Shown piece by piece: positions 33,696 through 46,500 of a stretch of 64,000 bases of DNA. Positions within the stretch are counted from its first letter, which is position 1. Every line of letters begins with the position of its first letter. The DNA is from Dryobates pubescens. Lineage: Eukaryota; Chordata; Aves; Piciformes; Picidae. The notes under the pieces are model-generated. The model saw only the letters and a program-made list of their open reading frames with translations, was not told where the DNA came from and ran no database searches. The translations under genes were made by a program, and so were the position numbers. The stretch spans positions 1,054,001 to 1,118,000 of the forward strand of contig NC_071646.1 in NCBI RefSeq assembly GCF_014839835.1. The letters run 5' to 3'.

Positions 33696-35025
33696 CCGGG
33701 GTGGCTCTGCCCTGCAGCTGCCCCTCTGCAGTCACCTCGGTCCTGCCCTGTCCCCCCGGCCTGTCCCCAGCAGGGGGCAGAGCTGCAGGTGGAGTCTGCC
33801 GCCGGCGCTGTCCCCAACCTGCCAAGGGAGAAGGGACCTCTGTGAGCCCTACCTCTGCAGCTAGGCAAAGGGAGCTTGAGTGGGGGGGAGAGGGCTGGGA
33901 CTGCTCCCAGAGCCCCAAACAGCTCTTGGCAGGAGACAAAGCAGCTCCTGTTGATGTTTCCCAAGGGCTCCTTGGGGAATCTCTGTGCCCAGCAGTGCCA
34001 TCCCCACCCCCCGCATGCCACCCCCCTCCCTAGGGACATTCCTGGATCACTCATTTCCCCAGCTGCCCCCTGGGTGTATCTGGGCCACTGGCCTCAGCTG
34101 CCCATCAAGGCCACAGCCTGGCCTGCTCCTGCCAGCCTGCAGACCTGCCACCTCCATGGAAAACCCGGGGGGGCCTCCCCCTGTGCCACAGGCACTGTGC
34201 TTACCCTGGGGAACTGCTGGTGGTGATGCTGGGAGGTTTGTACCACCAGAGTCCTGCTGTGCAGCCCACAGGGAGGAGCTCCAGCAGCCTCCTCTGGCAG
34301 CAGGTGGTGCTGAGAAGGGCCAGCTCCTGCCTCTGCTTCTCTGGAGCTGGCATCTTCTCAGGCTGGCACCTTCTGGAGCTGGCACCTTCTCCCGTGACAG
34401 CAGCAGGAGCAGAAGCCTCCTGCAGAGCCCAGCTGCTTGCACACCACGGGGCCTGCTCCCTGGCTTCCTGATTTTTATCTCCTTCCTTTCAAAAAGCCAG
34501 AAGCTGATGAGAGCAGGAGATAGCCCAGGCTGGCACAGCTCCTCCAGCACACTCCTGCCACCCTGCCACACCACCTGAGCTGCTGCTGCTGGTGGCCTGA
34601 CGCTGCTCCCTGGCAGCCACTCTGCAGGCAGGCACTGGGCAGCTCTGCCTTCAGCCCTGCAGGAAGCTGCTTGGCTCCACCTTCATCCACCTGCCCTTGG
34701 GAAGCCCAAGATGTCCTTCAGCCACAGCAGCATCTCAACGAGGTTGGAGCTGGCTGGTGGTGTCCTGCCTGCCCCCTCCCTGCTTCCTCTTGCTCAGGCA
34801 GCCCCAAGAACCAGCCTGAGGGGGTCCCCCAGTCCAGGGCTCCCCATTTCACCCTGCTCTTGCAGCCCCAGGTAAAAGCCTGAGGGGATGCCCCAGGGGA
34901 TGGGGTCCCATCCTAGAACGACTTGGGGCAGAGGCTCAGGAGCTCTGCTGGGCAAGGGGAGCCCAGGGGCAGGAGCTCTGCCTGAGGCACAGCACAGAGC
35001 AGATCCTGCAGGGAATCAAACCCTT
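33696..35025. other. Intergenic sequence between convergent BYSL and CCND3
   Basis: About 1.3 kb of GC-rich unique sequence. A short direct repeat of CAGCTGGCACCTTCT type lies at 34341-34390. No exon or CR1 is recognised. Confidence 0.5.
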
Positions 35026-36810
35026 GAGATGTTTGGAATGGTTCAGAATCCTTTATTGCAACATCAGACAGCTCTCTGCCTCTCCCAGCAGCAGGGCTCT
35101 TGCAGGTGAACACCAAACCACTTTACTCTTAAATTAAAACTTCTTTTCATATATATATATATATCTCTTAAAAAAGGGCAGAACAAACCAAGGCTTCCCT
35201 CCCTGTGCAGCCAGGGCCTGTGTGCCCCCAGCCCTCCTGCTAGCAGGAGCCCAGTGGCAGATGGCTTCTCCTTGACAAGCCAGGCTGGTGGAGGAGCAGC
35301 AGCCCCCTCTTTTTCCCACCTGATGAAGGACTTTTTGTTGCTGAGGGCACCCAGAAGGGGCAGATTTCTACCTCCTTTTCCACACCTCCCCCTCCTCCCT
35401 CCCCCCCACCACAAGGGGAGAGGGAGCCACAGATCCACCGGCCCCGGGCTCACCAAGCAGCACCAACCTGCCCCCTCCCCCCATCCCTCTTCAGGGTCTC
35501 TCTGGCTTCTCCTGGCTAACCCAACTCTACTCTTGCGTGGGCTTTTCTCTCCCAGCAGCAGCAGCAGCATGTTTTTGTCTTCAACACTTTTTGTTCTCAT
35601 GTATAAAAACTGAACAGACAGGATCAACAACAACCATACAACACCAAACACAAACGATGCAATCATCACCTCTCAAGTACGCAGCGGATTTGCCCCCACC
35701 CTCTATGGACACAGCTCAGCTCCACCTGGAGCTGGATGCAACCCAGCCCCCCTCCAGGGCACGAGCAGAGATCCCTGCCTGGGGGTGGGGGGGAAGCTTC
35801 CAGGCCATAGCAGCACGTTCCAATGGAGTCCTGAAAACCTACTCTGATGGCTAAGCTACCCAAAAACCCAACCAGCCCCCCCCAGGCAGAGCCTCCCCCC
35901 GCCCAGGGAGCCAGGGAAAGGGGTGAAGGGTGAAGGCACTCTTTGGGGAGGAGAGGAGACAGCATCCAGGCCCCACACAGCCTGCAGCCTTCCTCCCTCC
36001 CCGTTCCCAGCAGTTAACAATAAATTAAGCAGCCTCAGTAGGGCAGCAGAAAGCAGAGGGGACTGCAGCCAGCCCTGGCCCGGGAGGCTGCTCCCCAGGG
36101 TGGGGACTTTGCTCCCCAGGCAGGTGGGGATCAGGTTCCCCTCCAAAGCAAGCCAACCCCCCCCCCCCCCAATCCCAAATCTAACAGCAACAAGAAACAA
36201 GGCACACATGGCCCCCAGCCCCAAGCACAAGGCACATGTGGCCCCCAGCCCCGAGCACAAGCAGCCAGGCCACCCCCCAGGAGCCCCAGCGAAAGCCAGC
36301 ACGAAGCAATGGGGGCTGAGCCCCCCCCCAGCACCTGCTCCCTTCTCTCCCGAGCCAGGCAGGCCCAGGGCAGCCCAGCCCAGGCAGGAGGGGGGGCAGC
36401 AGGGTTTTGGTCCCACAGGCCAGGGTCAGAGGCTCAGCTCATGATTGATGGCCCCCGTGGGGCTGGAAGTCGTCATGGGGAGCGCCCCGAGGAGGCAGCA
36501 CGCAGCGTCCAGCCTGGCCACCAGGAACAGCAACTGAGAGACAGCTGAACCTCCACCGTGGGGCCTGCTCCCCCTCCCCAGGCCCCCTGGCACCGTCAGA
36601 AGGGTCACTCCACCCCAGCCACCTGCAGACGCTGACGAGCGGCACCCAGCTCCTCCGGCCTGGGTCCTGCTCCGCGGCGAGCGGAGGGAGCCCTCGGCAG
36701 GCGGCGGCTGGAGGGGGCTGCTGGGGGTGGGCAGGGGGAAAGGCAGCGACCTTTGGGTGCCCAGGGCGAGGTCCTGCTGCTGTGGGGCCGGTGGCTGTGG
36801 GGGAGGCCGG
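35026..36810 (-). other. CCND3: CCND3 3'UTR (predicted)
   Basis: This is the region between the CCND3 stop and the poly(A) signal at 35052-35057, about 1.75 kb. It contains an (AT)n microsatellite at about 35149-35164, an ATTTA element on the minus strand near 36022, and a twofold repeat of the ACATGGCCCCCAGCCCC kind at about 36203-36262. Long 3'UTRs are usual for D-type cyclins and serve mRNA turnover control. Confidence 0.65.
35052..35057 (-). terminator. Poly(A) signal of CCND3
   Basis: AATAAA on the minus strand in GTTGCAATAAAGGATTC. It is the only one found between the CCND3 stop and the BYSL 3' end. Confidence 0.75.
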
Positions 36811-37510
36811 TCACAGGTTGACATCAGTGACGTCTGTGGGCGTGCAGGTGGGCTGGCTGCCCGGGTAAGCAGCAGGCTTGGTGCGGAACTCCTGGGGGCT
36901 TTGGGATGCCTGCTTCAGGCTCTCGGCCAAGGCTGCCTCGATTTGCTCCTGACAGGCTTTCAGGCAGTCCTGCAGGAGAGGGAGAAGGGACAAGAGGCCT
37001 CAGCTCTGCTGCTCAGAGGGGGCAGCTTTGTACATGGCACTGAGCAGCTGCTGGGCTGCAGCTCTGGCCCCTGGAGCATCCCCACACAAACAAGACACAG
37101 AGGCTTCTCTCCAACCAGGAGCACCTCCAGCAGGTCCCTGCTCCGGAGCCCTCCTCAGGAGCAGCCCCACACTCTGGCTGATGTTCCCCTCCCTGTTTGA
37201 CCACATTTGATGTTGTGCCTGGATGCAGTTTGTGATTCCACAGCACGGCAGCCACCTGCTGCCAGCAAGCAGGAGAGCAGAGCAGCTCCGCACAGGCTGC
37301 CGTCAGCCTTCCCCCCCAGGCCCTTCCAGATCCCTGAGCAATGGCCAGCGTGCAGCAGCACATGGGGACCACACAGCCCCCACCTGCCTCCCCCAGGCCC
37401 TACCTCCCAGCTCTCCTGGAGCCTGGGGTGATGGCACAGCTGTGCCCTGCCCGTGCCCAAGCCGGGAGCGCGGCCCTGCAGCTCGGCTCGCAGGCAGGGG
37501 CAGGGGCAGG

Positions 37511-37546
<36 letters not shown>

Positions 37547-40500
37547 CACACCCCAGAATCTCTTACCAGGAATCCACCACCGGTTCTTAGAAACTGTCAG
37601 AGGATGTGGGGAGCCAAAAGAGCAACACCCACGGCCCCCTCCCCAGCTTCCTGGCACCGCAGCCTCCAGCCACAGCCTCCAGCCACCCGCAGCAGCTCGG
37701 GGCCAGCTCGCTGCAGGGCCACCACCCCAGCTCCCCACAGCCAGGCTCTGAATGCCTGCTGAGTGCCAGCCTGGCCACACACAGCCCGGCTCTGCCACTG
37801 CCTGCTGGAGCCTTGGGGGGCTGCAGGGACTGCCCAGGAGTCAGCTTGGCTTGCCCCAGCCTGTGTGCCCCCTGCTCTGCAGGGCAGCTGGGGTGCGGGG
37901 CTCCGGCTCAGCCACAGTGAGTCTGCTTCTGCTCCATCAGGGGCTTGGATTGGTCCAGAGGGGCTTCAAGCTGCACCTGAAGTGCCAGCAACAAGCCAGC
38001 TCCAGCAGGATGGCAGAGCTCCTGCCAGCCATGGGGCTGGTACTGCCCTGCACCCTTGTCCCCTTCTGTCCCCATGGACTCCCTGCACTGCTGGCACTGC
38101 CCAGCTGTGGGAATGGGATTGCAGAGCCAAAGGGGAAACTGAGTCACAGCCTGGGGACACTGCAGAGCCAGGTTCAGGGAGAAGCAGCAACATGGGGAGC
38201 TGAGGCTGGGTGCCCTCCCAGGAGCCCCCCAACACTGGACACATCTCCAGGGCTTCCCTCTGCCCCAGGAGCTGCCATGGTCCTGCCTGGGCAGGGGCTG
38301 TTTGTGCAGCACCTCACATCTGGGCAGGCTGTGGGGCAGAAAGTTGTCCCCTGTGGGCTGGGGAGGGTGAGAAGCAGACTGGGAGGCAGGCAGCAGCGGT
38401 GTGCTGGGCTCCATTTCTGCTCCCCTCCCTCAGTGCTGCCCTCCCTGCTTCCCACCTGTTGCCTCCAGCCCCCAGCCAGAGCAGGTTTCAGCCCTGCCCC
38501 ATTCAGGGCAGCAGCAGCTTGGGAGCAGCTGGCTGCACTGATTCTCCCTTTCACAAAAAGGCTCCAGCAGACAAAAAACCCCAACTGAAGCCACACAAAC
38601 AGATCAGGACAGCCTCCTGCCCCAGCCCTCCCTGCCAGGACAAAGCCTGGCCACAGCCTCCCCCCGCTGCCAACTCCCAGCGCTGCTGTCAGGGGACTGA
38701 AACCAACCCCGCGCCCGCTGCCGGCACCGGGCAGAAGAAAGGATCAAAGGGGGCCCCTGGCAGAGGAGAGCCTCCTGCTGACCTCCCTGCAGCCACAGCC
38801 ACCTGGAGATGGAGCCCCAGAGGGCCCCTGCTCCCTGCTCAAAGAGCAGCAAGATGCCCCCCACCGTCCTGCTGCCCCCAACCAAGCTGCTGTGCCAGCG
38901 TCCCCCAGATGCTCTGTGCCCCCTGGCCCCTTCCCACCCGAGCCTGGCCACCTGCAACCAGACACCAGTGGAGATTAGCAGATGCTGAGCCCAGCTTCTC
39001 CCTCTGCCCCATCCCACCCTGACAACCTGATCCTGCCAGCACCTGCCCAGGCAGGCAGGCGACAGACGCTGCCCTTTGTGCCGCCGTTCAAAGGCTCCCG
39101 AGCTCAGCCCCTCCGCACAGGCAGCGCTTGGTGGCTCCGAGCTGGCTGTGGCCTTGGGGCCTGACCAAAGCTGCTGCCTCTGAAGATGTTCCCTCACCTC
39201 CAGACACTCCTCAAGCCACGGCTGGCACCGTTCTATCTCCTCTCCCCCCGAGAGGAGCCAGCAGCTGGAAGAGTTTCCACAGCAGACTCTGCAGCAGAAC
39301 TGCTCTGCTCCCCTGGAGTCCAGTCCTGGGCTCCCCAGCTCAAGGAGGACAGAGAACTACTGGAGAGAGCCCAGCACAGGGCCACTGAGCTGCTGAGGGC
39401 ACTGCAGCAGCTCTCCTGGGCACAGGCTGAGAGAGCTGGGGGTGGTCAGCCTGGGGGAGGCCGAGAGGGAATCTGACCAAGGCTTACAAATATCCAAGGG
39501 GTGGCTGTCAGGAGGCTGGGGCCAGGCTCTTCTCAGTGGTCCCCAGTGACAGGACAAGAGGTACTGGGATGGACTGGACCACAGGATCTAACCATGAGAA
39601 GGAGCTTCTGCACTGTGAGGGTGGCAGAGCCCTGGGGCAGGCTGCCCAGAGAGGCTTTGGAGCCTCCTCCTCGGCAGACTTCCTAAGCCACCTGGATGTG
39701 CTCCCCCCTCAGCTGCCCTGGGTGCCCTGCTCTGGCAGTGGGGCTGGAGTGGCTGATCCCCAGAGCCCCCCCCCGGCCCCCCCACGCTGTGGCACCCCCT
39801 GGGCACTCACCACCTCGGTGCCAGTGATGCTGGCCAGCAGCTCGGTGGTGGCCTCCCCGCCGCAGCCGCTCGCGGGCGCCGTCAGGCCGTGGATCGCGGC
39901 TCCGATGCTGCCTGTGGCGATCATGGAGGGGGGGTACAGGGCAAAGGTGTAGTCTGGAGGCAGGGCAGGGACACACAGAGGAAGCTGTTAGCAAGGATGT
40001 GCATGGGAAGCTCTCCCCTGGAGAAGTGGAGGGGTGGGCAGAGAGGGCAGCTGTGGGACACAGGCTGAGCATCAGAGCAGTTCCAGCAGCCCTCGCTCCA
40101 AGCAGGACACTGAGGGGCTGGAGCAGGGCCAGGGAAGGGCAGGGTCTGCAGAACAGGGCTGGGGAGGAGCAGCTGAGGGAGCTGGGGCTGTTCAGCCTGG
40201 AGAAGAGGAGGCTGAGGGAGACCTCCTTGCTCTCTGCAGCTCCCTGAGAGGAGGCTGGAGCCAGGGGGGGTTGGGTTCTGCTCCCTACAATCAGGTGATG
40301 GAAGGAGAGGAAATGACCTCAAGCTCCACCAGGGAAGATTTAGGTTGGACATCAGAAGAAACTTCTTCCCTGAAAGGGTTCTCAGAGACTGGCACAGGCT
40401 GCCCAGGGAGGTGGTGGAATCCCCATCCCTGGAGGGGTTTTAGCCACAGGGAGAGGTGGTGCTGAGGGCCACGGTGCAGCTCCAGCCTCAGCAGAGTTAG

Positions 40501-43500
40501 AGAGTGCTTGGAGTGGATGATCTGAAAGGTCTTTTCCTCCCACCAGGACAAGGAGAAGGTTCTATGATGCAGCTGCTCCTCTGGGCCTGCCTCACCAACA
40601 GCCCTCAGGTGAGGCTGCTCCAGGGGCTCACAGGAAGGTTGCTGAAAGCCCCCAGGACCATTCCCCCTCTTTGTCAGGGACAGAAACCACATCACTGAGC
40701 AGCAAAATGCTGCAGCTGGGATGGAGGCAGGCCCTGAGCTCCCCAGGGTGCTGGGGAGCAGCCCCAGCTTACCCAGCAAGCCTGGCTGCAGCCCAGTGGC
40801 CTCTCCCCAGGCAGCTGGCACCCACCTGTGGCACACAGGGCGATGAAGGTCTGGGCATGCTTCTTCACCAGCTCCATCTTGTCCTTGGGCAGGGGCAGGT
40901 GATGGAGGATGTGAGCCAGGAAGTCATTTGCTATCACTGACACCAGGTCCCACTTTAGCTTCTCCAGCACCAGAACCTCCCAAGCCTGCAGACAGACAGA
41001 CAGACAGACAGACAGGCAGCAAGTTATTCAACAGGGCCAGGCAGAAACACTGCCCAGATTCAAGGGCAGATAAGGCTTGGGGCAGGGCCAGGGGAGCAGA
41101 ATCCACAAGGTTTAAGCATGGAGAGCTCCAGGGTTAGAGCCTCAGCACAGAACCTGGGCAGCCTGCATGTGGCTCCTGCTCTGCCCCCAGTGCTCAGGTC
41201 TGCCTGGCTGGGCCACACACCCCCTGGCCTCACTGGGATGGGTGGCTTGGGTGTCCTGTCTGGCCATGACCATGCTACCAACACAGCAGTCTCAGGAGAG
41301 GTGAGAGCAGAGGCTTCCCAGGGCCCTCTCCCTGCCCATCCCAGCAGGAACACCACAGGCAGCACTCAGCTTCCTCAGCCCCTCTGCTGGTCCTGCTCCC
41401 CTCAAAGCCCAGGGCCAGCCCCCAGTGTCTCTCAGGCTCAATCAGCAGCAAGGCTGGGACTGGCAACAGGCTGCAGGAGTGCCAGAGGGGCTGCAGAAGA
41501 CCTCCCCCACTCCTTCCTCCCCACTAGCAGGAAAGGAGAAGACTCTGCAAGAGCTGAGGCTCCAGGTCTGGAAGGACCAGGCTGAACTGGGATTTGTCTC
41601 AGGCTGAACTGGGATTTGTCTCAGGTATCTCCACTTCAGGACCCAGTCCTGCCCAGCAGAGGATCTCCTCTCTGCCAGGCAGGGTAGGATTACAAGGTCA
41701 GTGCTGCCCACAGAGGTGCCAGAGGGCTGCCACAGCAGATGGATTTCAAGAAGTGAGACTTGTTCAGATCTTCATTTGCTCTCTCTCTGCATTTTCCCCC
41801 CCTTGAGCCCCCCCTCCCCCTCTCCCCTTACACAACATCACCAGTTTGGAGTTGCTTAAATGGAGAGCATTGCTCAACCTGCTCCAACCCCCCCAGGAGG
41901 CCACTTCACAGCCTGCACTTTTCCAAGCACAAAGCAGAGCTCCCTGCAGCACTCTCCCTGCCCTCCCATATGGATGCCAGCCTGCCAGGCCTTCTGGACT
42001 GCTAAGCCAAATCCCCAGGATAACAGCAGGAAGGGACCCAGCAATGAGCACCAGAGCCTGAGGATCACAGCACAGGGCCCCAGGGATGCTTGGTTCAAAG
42101 AGGGGATTGGGACAGAGGGCAGAGAGCAGGTCAGGGTAGAATGAAAGCCAGGCAGTGCTGGCCCCTGGGCACCCTGCAGCAACACAGCAAGGTGGGGACA
42201 GGGCACCAGCCACTGGAGATGGAGCTCTGTGTGCTGTGCCAGCCTGCTGCAACCCACCAAGGGCAGGGGGCTGGCAGTGCCAGCCTGGGGAAGGACCCAG
42301 GGCCATGCTGATGCCTTCAGCAGTCACTGCCCCGAGGGTGAGAGGCCAAGGCAGCTCCAGCCTGACCTCTCCACCCAGCTGGGAGCACAACCCTGCTGCA
42401 GCCCCAGGCAGGAGGTCCAAAGGAGGACCTGGAGGTGGCTGCTCAGAGCCAACCCCCAAGGGATCACTGCACCTGTGAGGGGACATCCTGAGCACAGAGG
42501 GGGCACCAGCCCAGCACCAGCCCAGCTCCTGCTCCTTGCCTTTCCTCCCAGAGCTGCAAGGCAGCCACTGGGAGCCACCTGAGATGCACACTGGTGAGGC
42601 AGAGAGCATCTCCCACTGGGGCACATCCTGTCCTGAGGCAGAGAGCCAGGGTGCAGAGCAGCTCACCTGGGATGGGCTGGCTCCTGCCACTGCAGGACTG
42701 CCCCAGGAGCAGAGCCTGTCCCTTTGCAGTGCACAAAAGCAGCTCCTTCCCAGCCAGTGCCTGGGTTTGTCATCTCCCTAAACCCCTCCTTGTTGCAGGA
42801 GGCCTGGTCCCAGGACCCAGCCAGCACTCAGATGGCAGCTGGAGGCGCCAAGGGCTGTCACCAGCTCACAGGATTTAGCTCAGGGAAGCCTCTCTCCTGC
42901 CAAACCACCCTGCTCCTCAGCAGCCCTGGGGACTTCCCCCTCTCAGAGCTGCAGGTCAGAATCTCTGAATCACTTTATCTGTGGAAGGAGCAGAACAAAA
43001 GGCTGCAGGAGATAGCAGGTCTGGGACAGCAGCAGCAAACATCCTCTTCCTCCTCCACTCAGTCCCTGGCTGCCTAATGAAAGGGAGGAAGAAAGTGGAA
43101 AATGTTCCTTTGTTCCTCCCCCTGCTCATGGCAGGGCTGTGAGCTGCCAGCCCTGCCCAGCCCTCAGAGAGCACTGGGGACCCCTCCTGCAAGGTGCCCC
43201 AGGGCTCCCCCACACTGGAGCAGCCTCTGGAGCTGGGAAGGGCAAAGCAGCTGAGCAGTGCAGGCTCCCTGCCTTCAGCTCTGCTGGCTGCAGCTCACAG
43301 GACAGACAAAGCAGGCAGGCAGGGAGCACTGCCCTGAGAGTGATCTCAGTCCAGGTGCAGAGGAACAGCCCCAAGCCCCTGGCTGCTGCCCCTGTGCCCT
43401 CTCACCAGGCCAGCCCTGAGCCACCAGCAGAAATGGTTCTCCCCAGCTGAGGGCTCTGCAGACTCAGCCTGGGCTCAGCTCCCCTCCTCCTCATCCAGGG

Positions 43501-46500
43501 ACAGTGGCTCTGCACATCAAGCCCTACCCTCGGCGACACCCACAGCCTCTGTGCCCACAGGGAGCCTGTGCAAGCCCTTGGGGGGAGGCTGCAGGGAGCC
43601 CAGCTCCCCTCTGCAGCAGCCCTGGCTGCAGGAGGAAAGGAAACTCTGTTCAGCTCTGTCACTCGAGGCGCTAAGGTTTCACTTTGCACTGCCACAGCCC
43701 CGGTGAGACAGCAGGGAAGCAGGAGCTGGCTGCTCTCTGCTCTGCTGTGAGCTGACTCAGAAAGAGGGCTGGAAGGAGCTGCTGCTGCTGCTGCTGGCCA
43801 CCCACCTGAGGCAGCAGCTGAGGCACAGCTACAGAAATGAGCAGGGAGGAAACCTGGGGCAAACGTTTGTGCCCATCCCCCCAGCACAGCTCAGGGCTGG
43901 ATGTGGAGGTGCCAGCCTCGGGGGCAGGGGCAGTCACATCTCCCCCACCTGGGCAGCAGGCAGGCTTGAGGGCAGCAAAACATCAGCAAGTCTCCTGGAG
44001 AGTCAAAGCTCTACCACAGACCACAAAATGGTCCAGGTTGGAAGGGACCTCCCAAGGTCCTCCAGTCCAAGCCCCTCAACCCCCCACCTAGGACCTCCTC
44101 CATCAGCAGCCCTCAGCTCAGCTCTGACCTCCTCCTCCTCTTGCTTCCACTCCTCATGGCCTGCTGGCACTGCTGCTCCCTTCCTTCCCTACCTGGTGGC
44201 TGGAGGCTGCCTCTGGTCTTTGCTAGGCAGTGGCTGGCAGCCTGCAGAAGAGACTTAGCTCAAAGACTTCAGGCAAGGAACATTAGCAGGGCCACAGCAG
44301 GCAGAGGAAGGTGACCTGCAGCTGTTTTCCCCCAGCCTCCAAGCAGCTGAGCAGCTCCTGGCACAGGCCAGAGGAGCTTTGCTGCAGCACAGAGCCCCAA
44401 GGAGAGCAGCAGCAAGGTAGGGCAGAGGAGGCCCTGGACGGAAATCCAACTTCCTCCACATGGCCAAGTCTCTCCTTGCAACATTTCCTTCTCCCTAGAA
44501 TAACCTCAGCAAGATTTTGCTTCCAACTTGTCCCTTCTGAGGCCACTGAGCTGGTGCCAAGCATCCCAGCAAGAGGAGGAAGCAAAGCCCCTGGGAAAGC
44601 AAAGCAGCTTCCTCCAGGAGGCCAGGCTGGAAGCTGAGATGGCTCTGATCCACGAGCAGAGGCCAGGATGCAGCACTGTCCAAACCTTGGGGAAGAAGCT
44701 CTCCTTCCCTCCCTCCCTCCCTCCCCTGCCCCTCCCCAGCCTCCTGCATGGCAGGGTTGTGAAAGAGGAGCAGCCTTGCCATGATTAGCACAGAGGAGGG
44801 AAGCAGCAGCAGCTTGCTCTGCTTTTGTAATCAGGGCTTTAACTCTTGGCAGGTCCCAGAGCGAGGACAAAGCCTTCACCTCGCCTCAGGCTTCACCTCC
44901 AGGCCCTCTCCACAGGGGGAAGCTGTGGGGAGACTGCAGCAGGGTCTGCTCCAGACTGGGTTAAACACTGACCAAACCCCAGCCCTGTGGTGGGCTGGGG
45001 AAGAGGACCACCAGAACCTCGAGCTGCAGAGCTGCTCCTGACACCTCAGCATCTCTCCTTCAGGGCTGTGGCTGCTCTGGGATGCCTCTGCTCAGCCCTT
45101 CTGCTCCTCAGGCATAAAGCCCTGGGCTGCTGACTGCTCCTGGCCATCCCCCTGGGAGAGGCAAAAAGGATCCTAGCTGCCAAGAAAAACAAAGCCACTT
45201 CTGGCCCTTCCAAGGATGGGGGAAAAAGGACTTTTCACCCCCAAAATGAAGCCACTCTTGCCCAAGCCAACTGCACCTTGATCCTGAGCTCAGCACTGCA
45301 AGCTCCATGCCCCCCACGTGGCTGAGAGCCACCCAGGATGCTGTGGGTGCTGCAGCACAGCCACACCTCAGCAAGGAGCATTGGCTTCATCTGGGCACTC
45401 CCAGCCCTCACCACCTCCATCCACACTGATGGTCCCTGCAGTGCTCACTGAGGCCAACAACCACCCACAAGGGACTGCAGGGGGAGGGGAAAGGAGGGGA
45501 GGGGATTTTCCCCCCCAGCCTCCAGGTGCACACCAGAGGTGCCCAGCAGTGCCTTTCCACTCACACCTGAAAGTGCTGTGGGCTCACTCCCTCCCCAGCC
45601 TGGGGACAAATCACACTCAGATCACCTCCCCCACTCCCCCCCAAAAAACCCCCACCAGAGGAGGAGGTTTCTGACAAGCTGATGACTAACCCTGAGAGGT
45701 CCTCTCTGCAGTCTGTCTCCAGGGATGGTTTGTTACTCGAAGTGAGGTGGCCATTTCCTCCCCAGGGCTCAGCCCTGCAGGCACCAAAGGGCCCCCAGAG
45801 CAAAAGGGGGTCTCCAATTTCCTGCCCCATTGGGGAAGTTGAGCTCAAGGGGTTTGGATTTTAGCTCTGAACTGTTCACCAGACTGGGAAATGTTTTGCC
45901 TTTCAGAGCCTGCACAGCTCCTACCTGAGTGCAGAAGCAAAGCAGCCCTGCTTTAGCTCCAGGGTGTGGGGCAGGACCTCATCAGCAACCAGGTCCTGCT
46001 CACTTCCATGCCCTTGGCAGCACCGCCAGCCTCAAGGGTACGATCCAGCCCGGGTCAGAAGAGCTCCCACCCATTGTGCTGGTTAAGGAGGCTGAGGAGA
46101 GAGCTTCTCACTCTGCCACTCCCTGAAAGGAGGCTGGAGCCAGCTGGGGGTTGGTCTCCTCTCCCTGCTACCAAGTGACAGGACAGGAGGAAATGGCCTC
46201 AAGCTGCAGCAGGAGAGGCTTAGGTTGCACACTAGAAGAAACTTCTTCCCTGCAAGGGATCTCAGACTGGCCCAGGCTGCCCAGGCAGGTGGTGGAATCC
46301 CCATCCCCTGGGGTGTTTGAAAGCCACAGAGATGTGGTGCTGAGAGCCCCAACTCAGCCCCAGCCTCGGCAGAGTCAGAGAATGTTTGGGCTGGGTGACC
46401 TTGAAGATCTTCTCCCAACCCAAATGATTCCATGGCTCTCCACTAAAAGCTTCATTTTCCCAGCTGGAGTGGAAATGCATCTCCCATGCCACAGCTGGGG

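Larger units (their letters stand above)
36970..39810 (-). other. CCND3 intron 4
   Basis: GC-rich intron with a (CTG)11 microsatellite at 37513-37545 and a CR1 copy at its 5' side (39315-39765). Otherwise it is unique sequence with no extra exon seen. Confidence 0.7.

Noticed and set aside
32687-34054. 455-codon minus-strand open frame opposite the last BYSL exon
   Set aside because: It is antisense to a well-supported conserved exon, crosses a CR1 copy and a minisatellite, and is explained by high GC and few stop codons.
41764-42690. 308-codon minus-strand open frame in CCND3 intron 2
   Set aside because: It lies within an intron, with no homology recognised, and equally long frames overlap it on the other strand.
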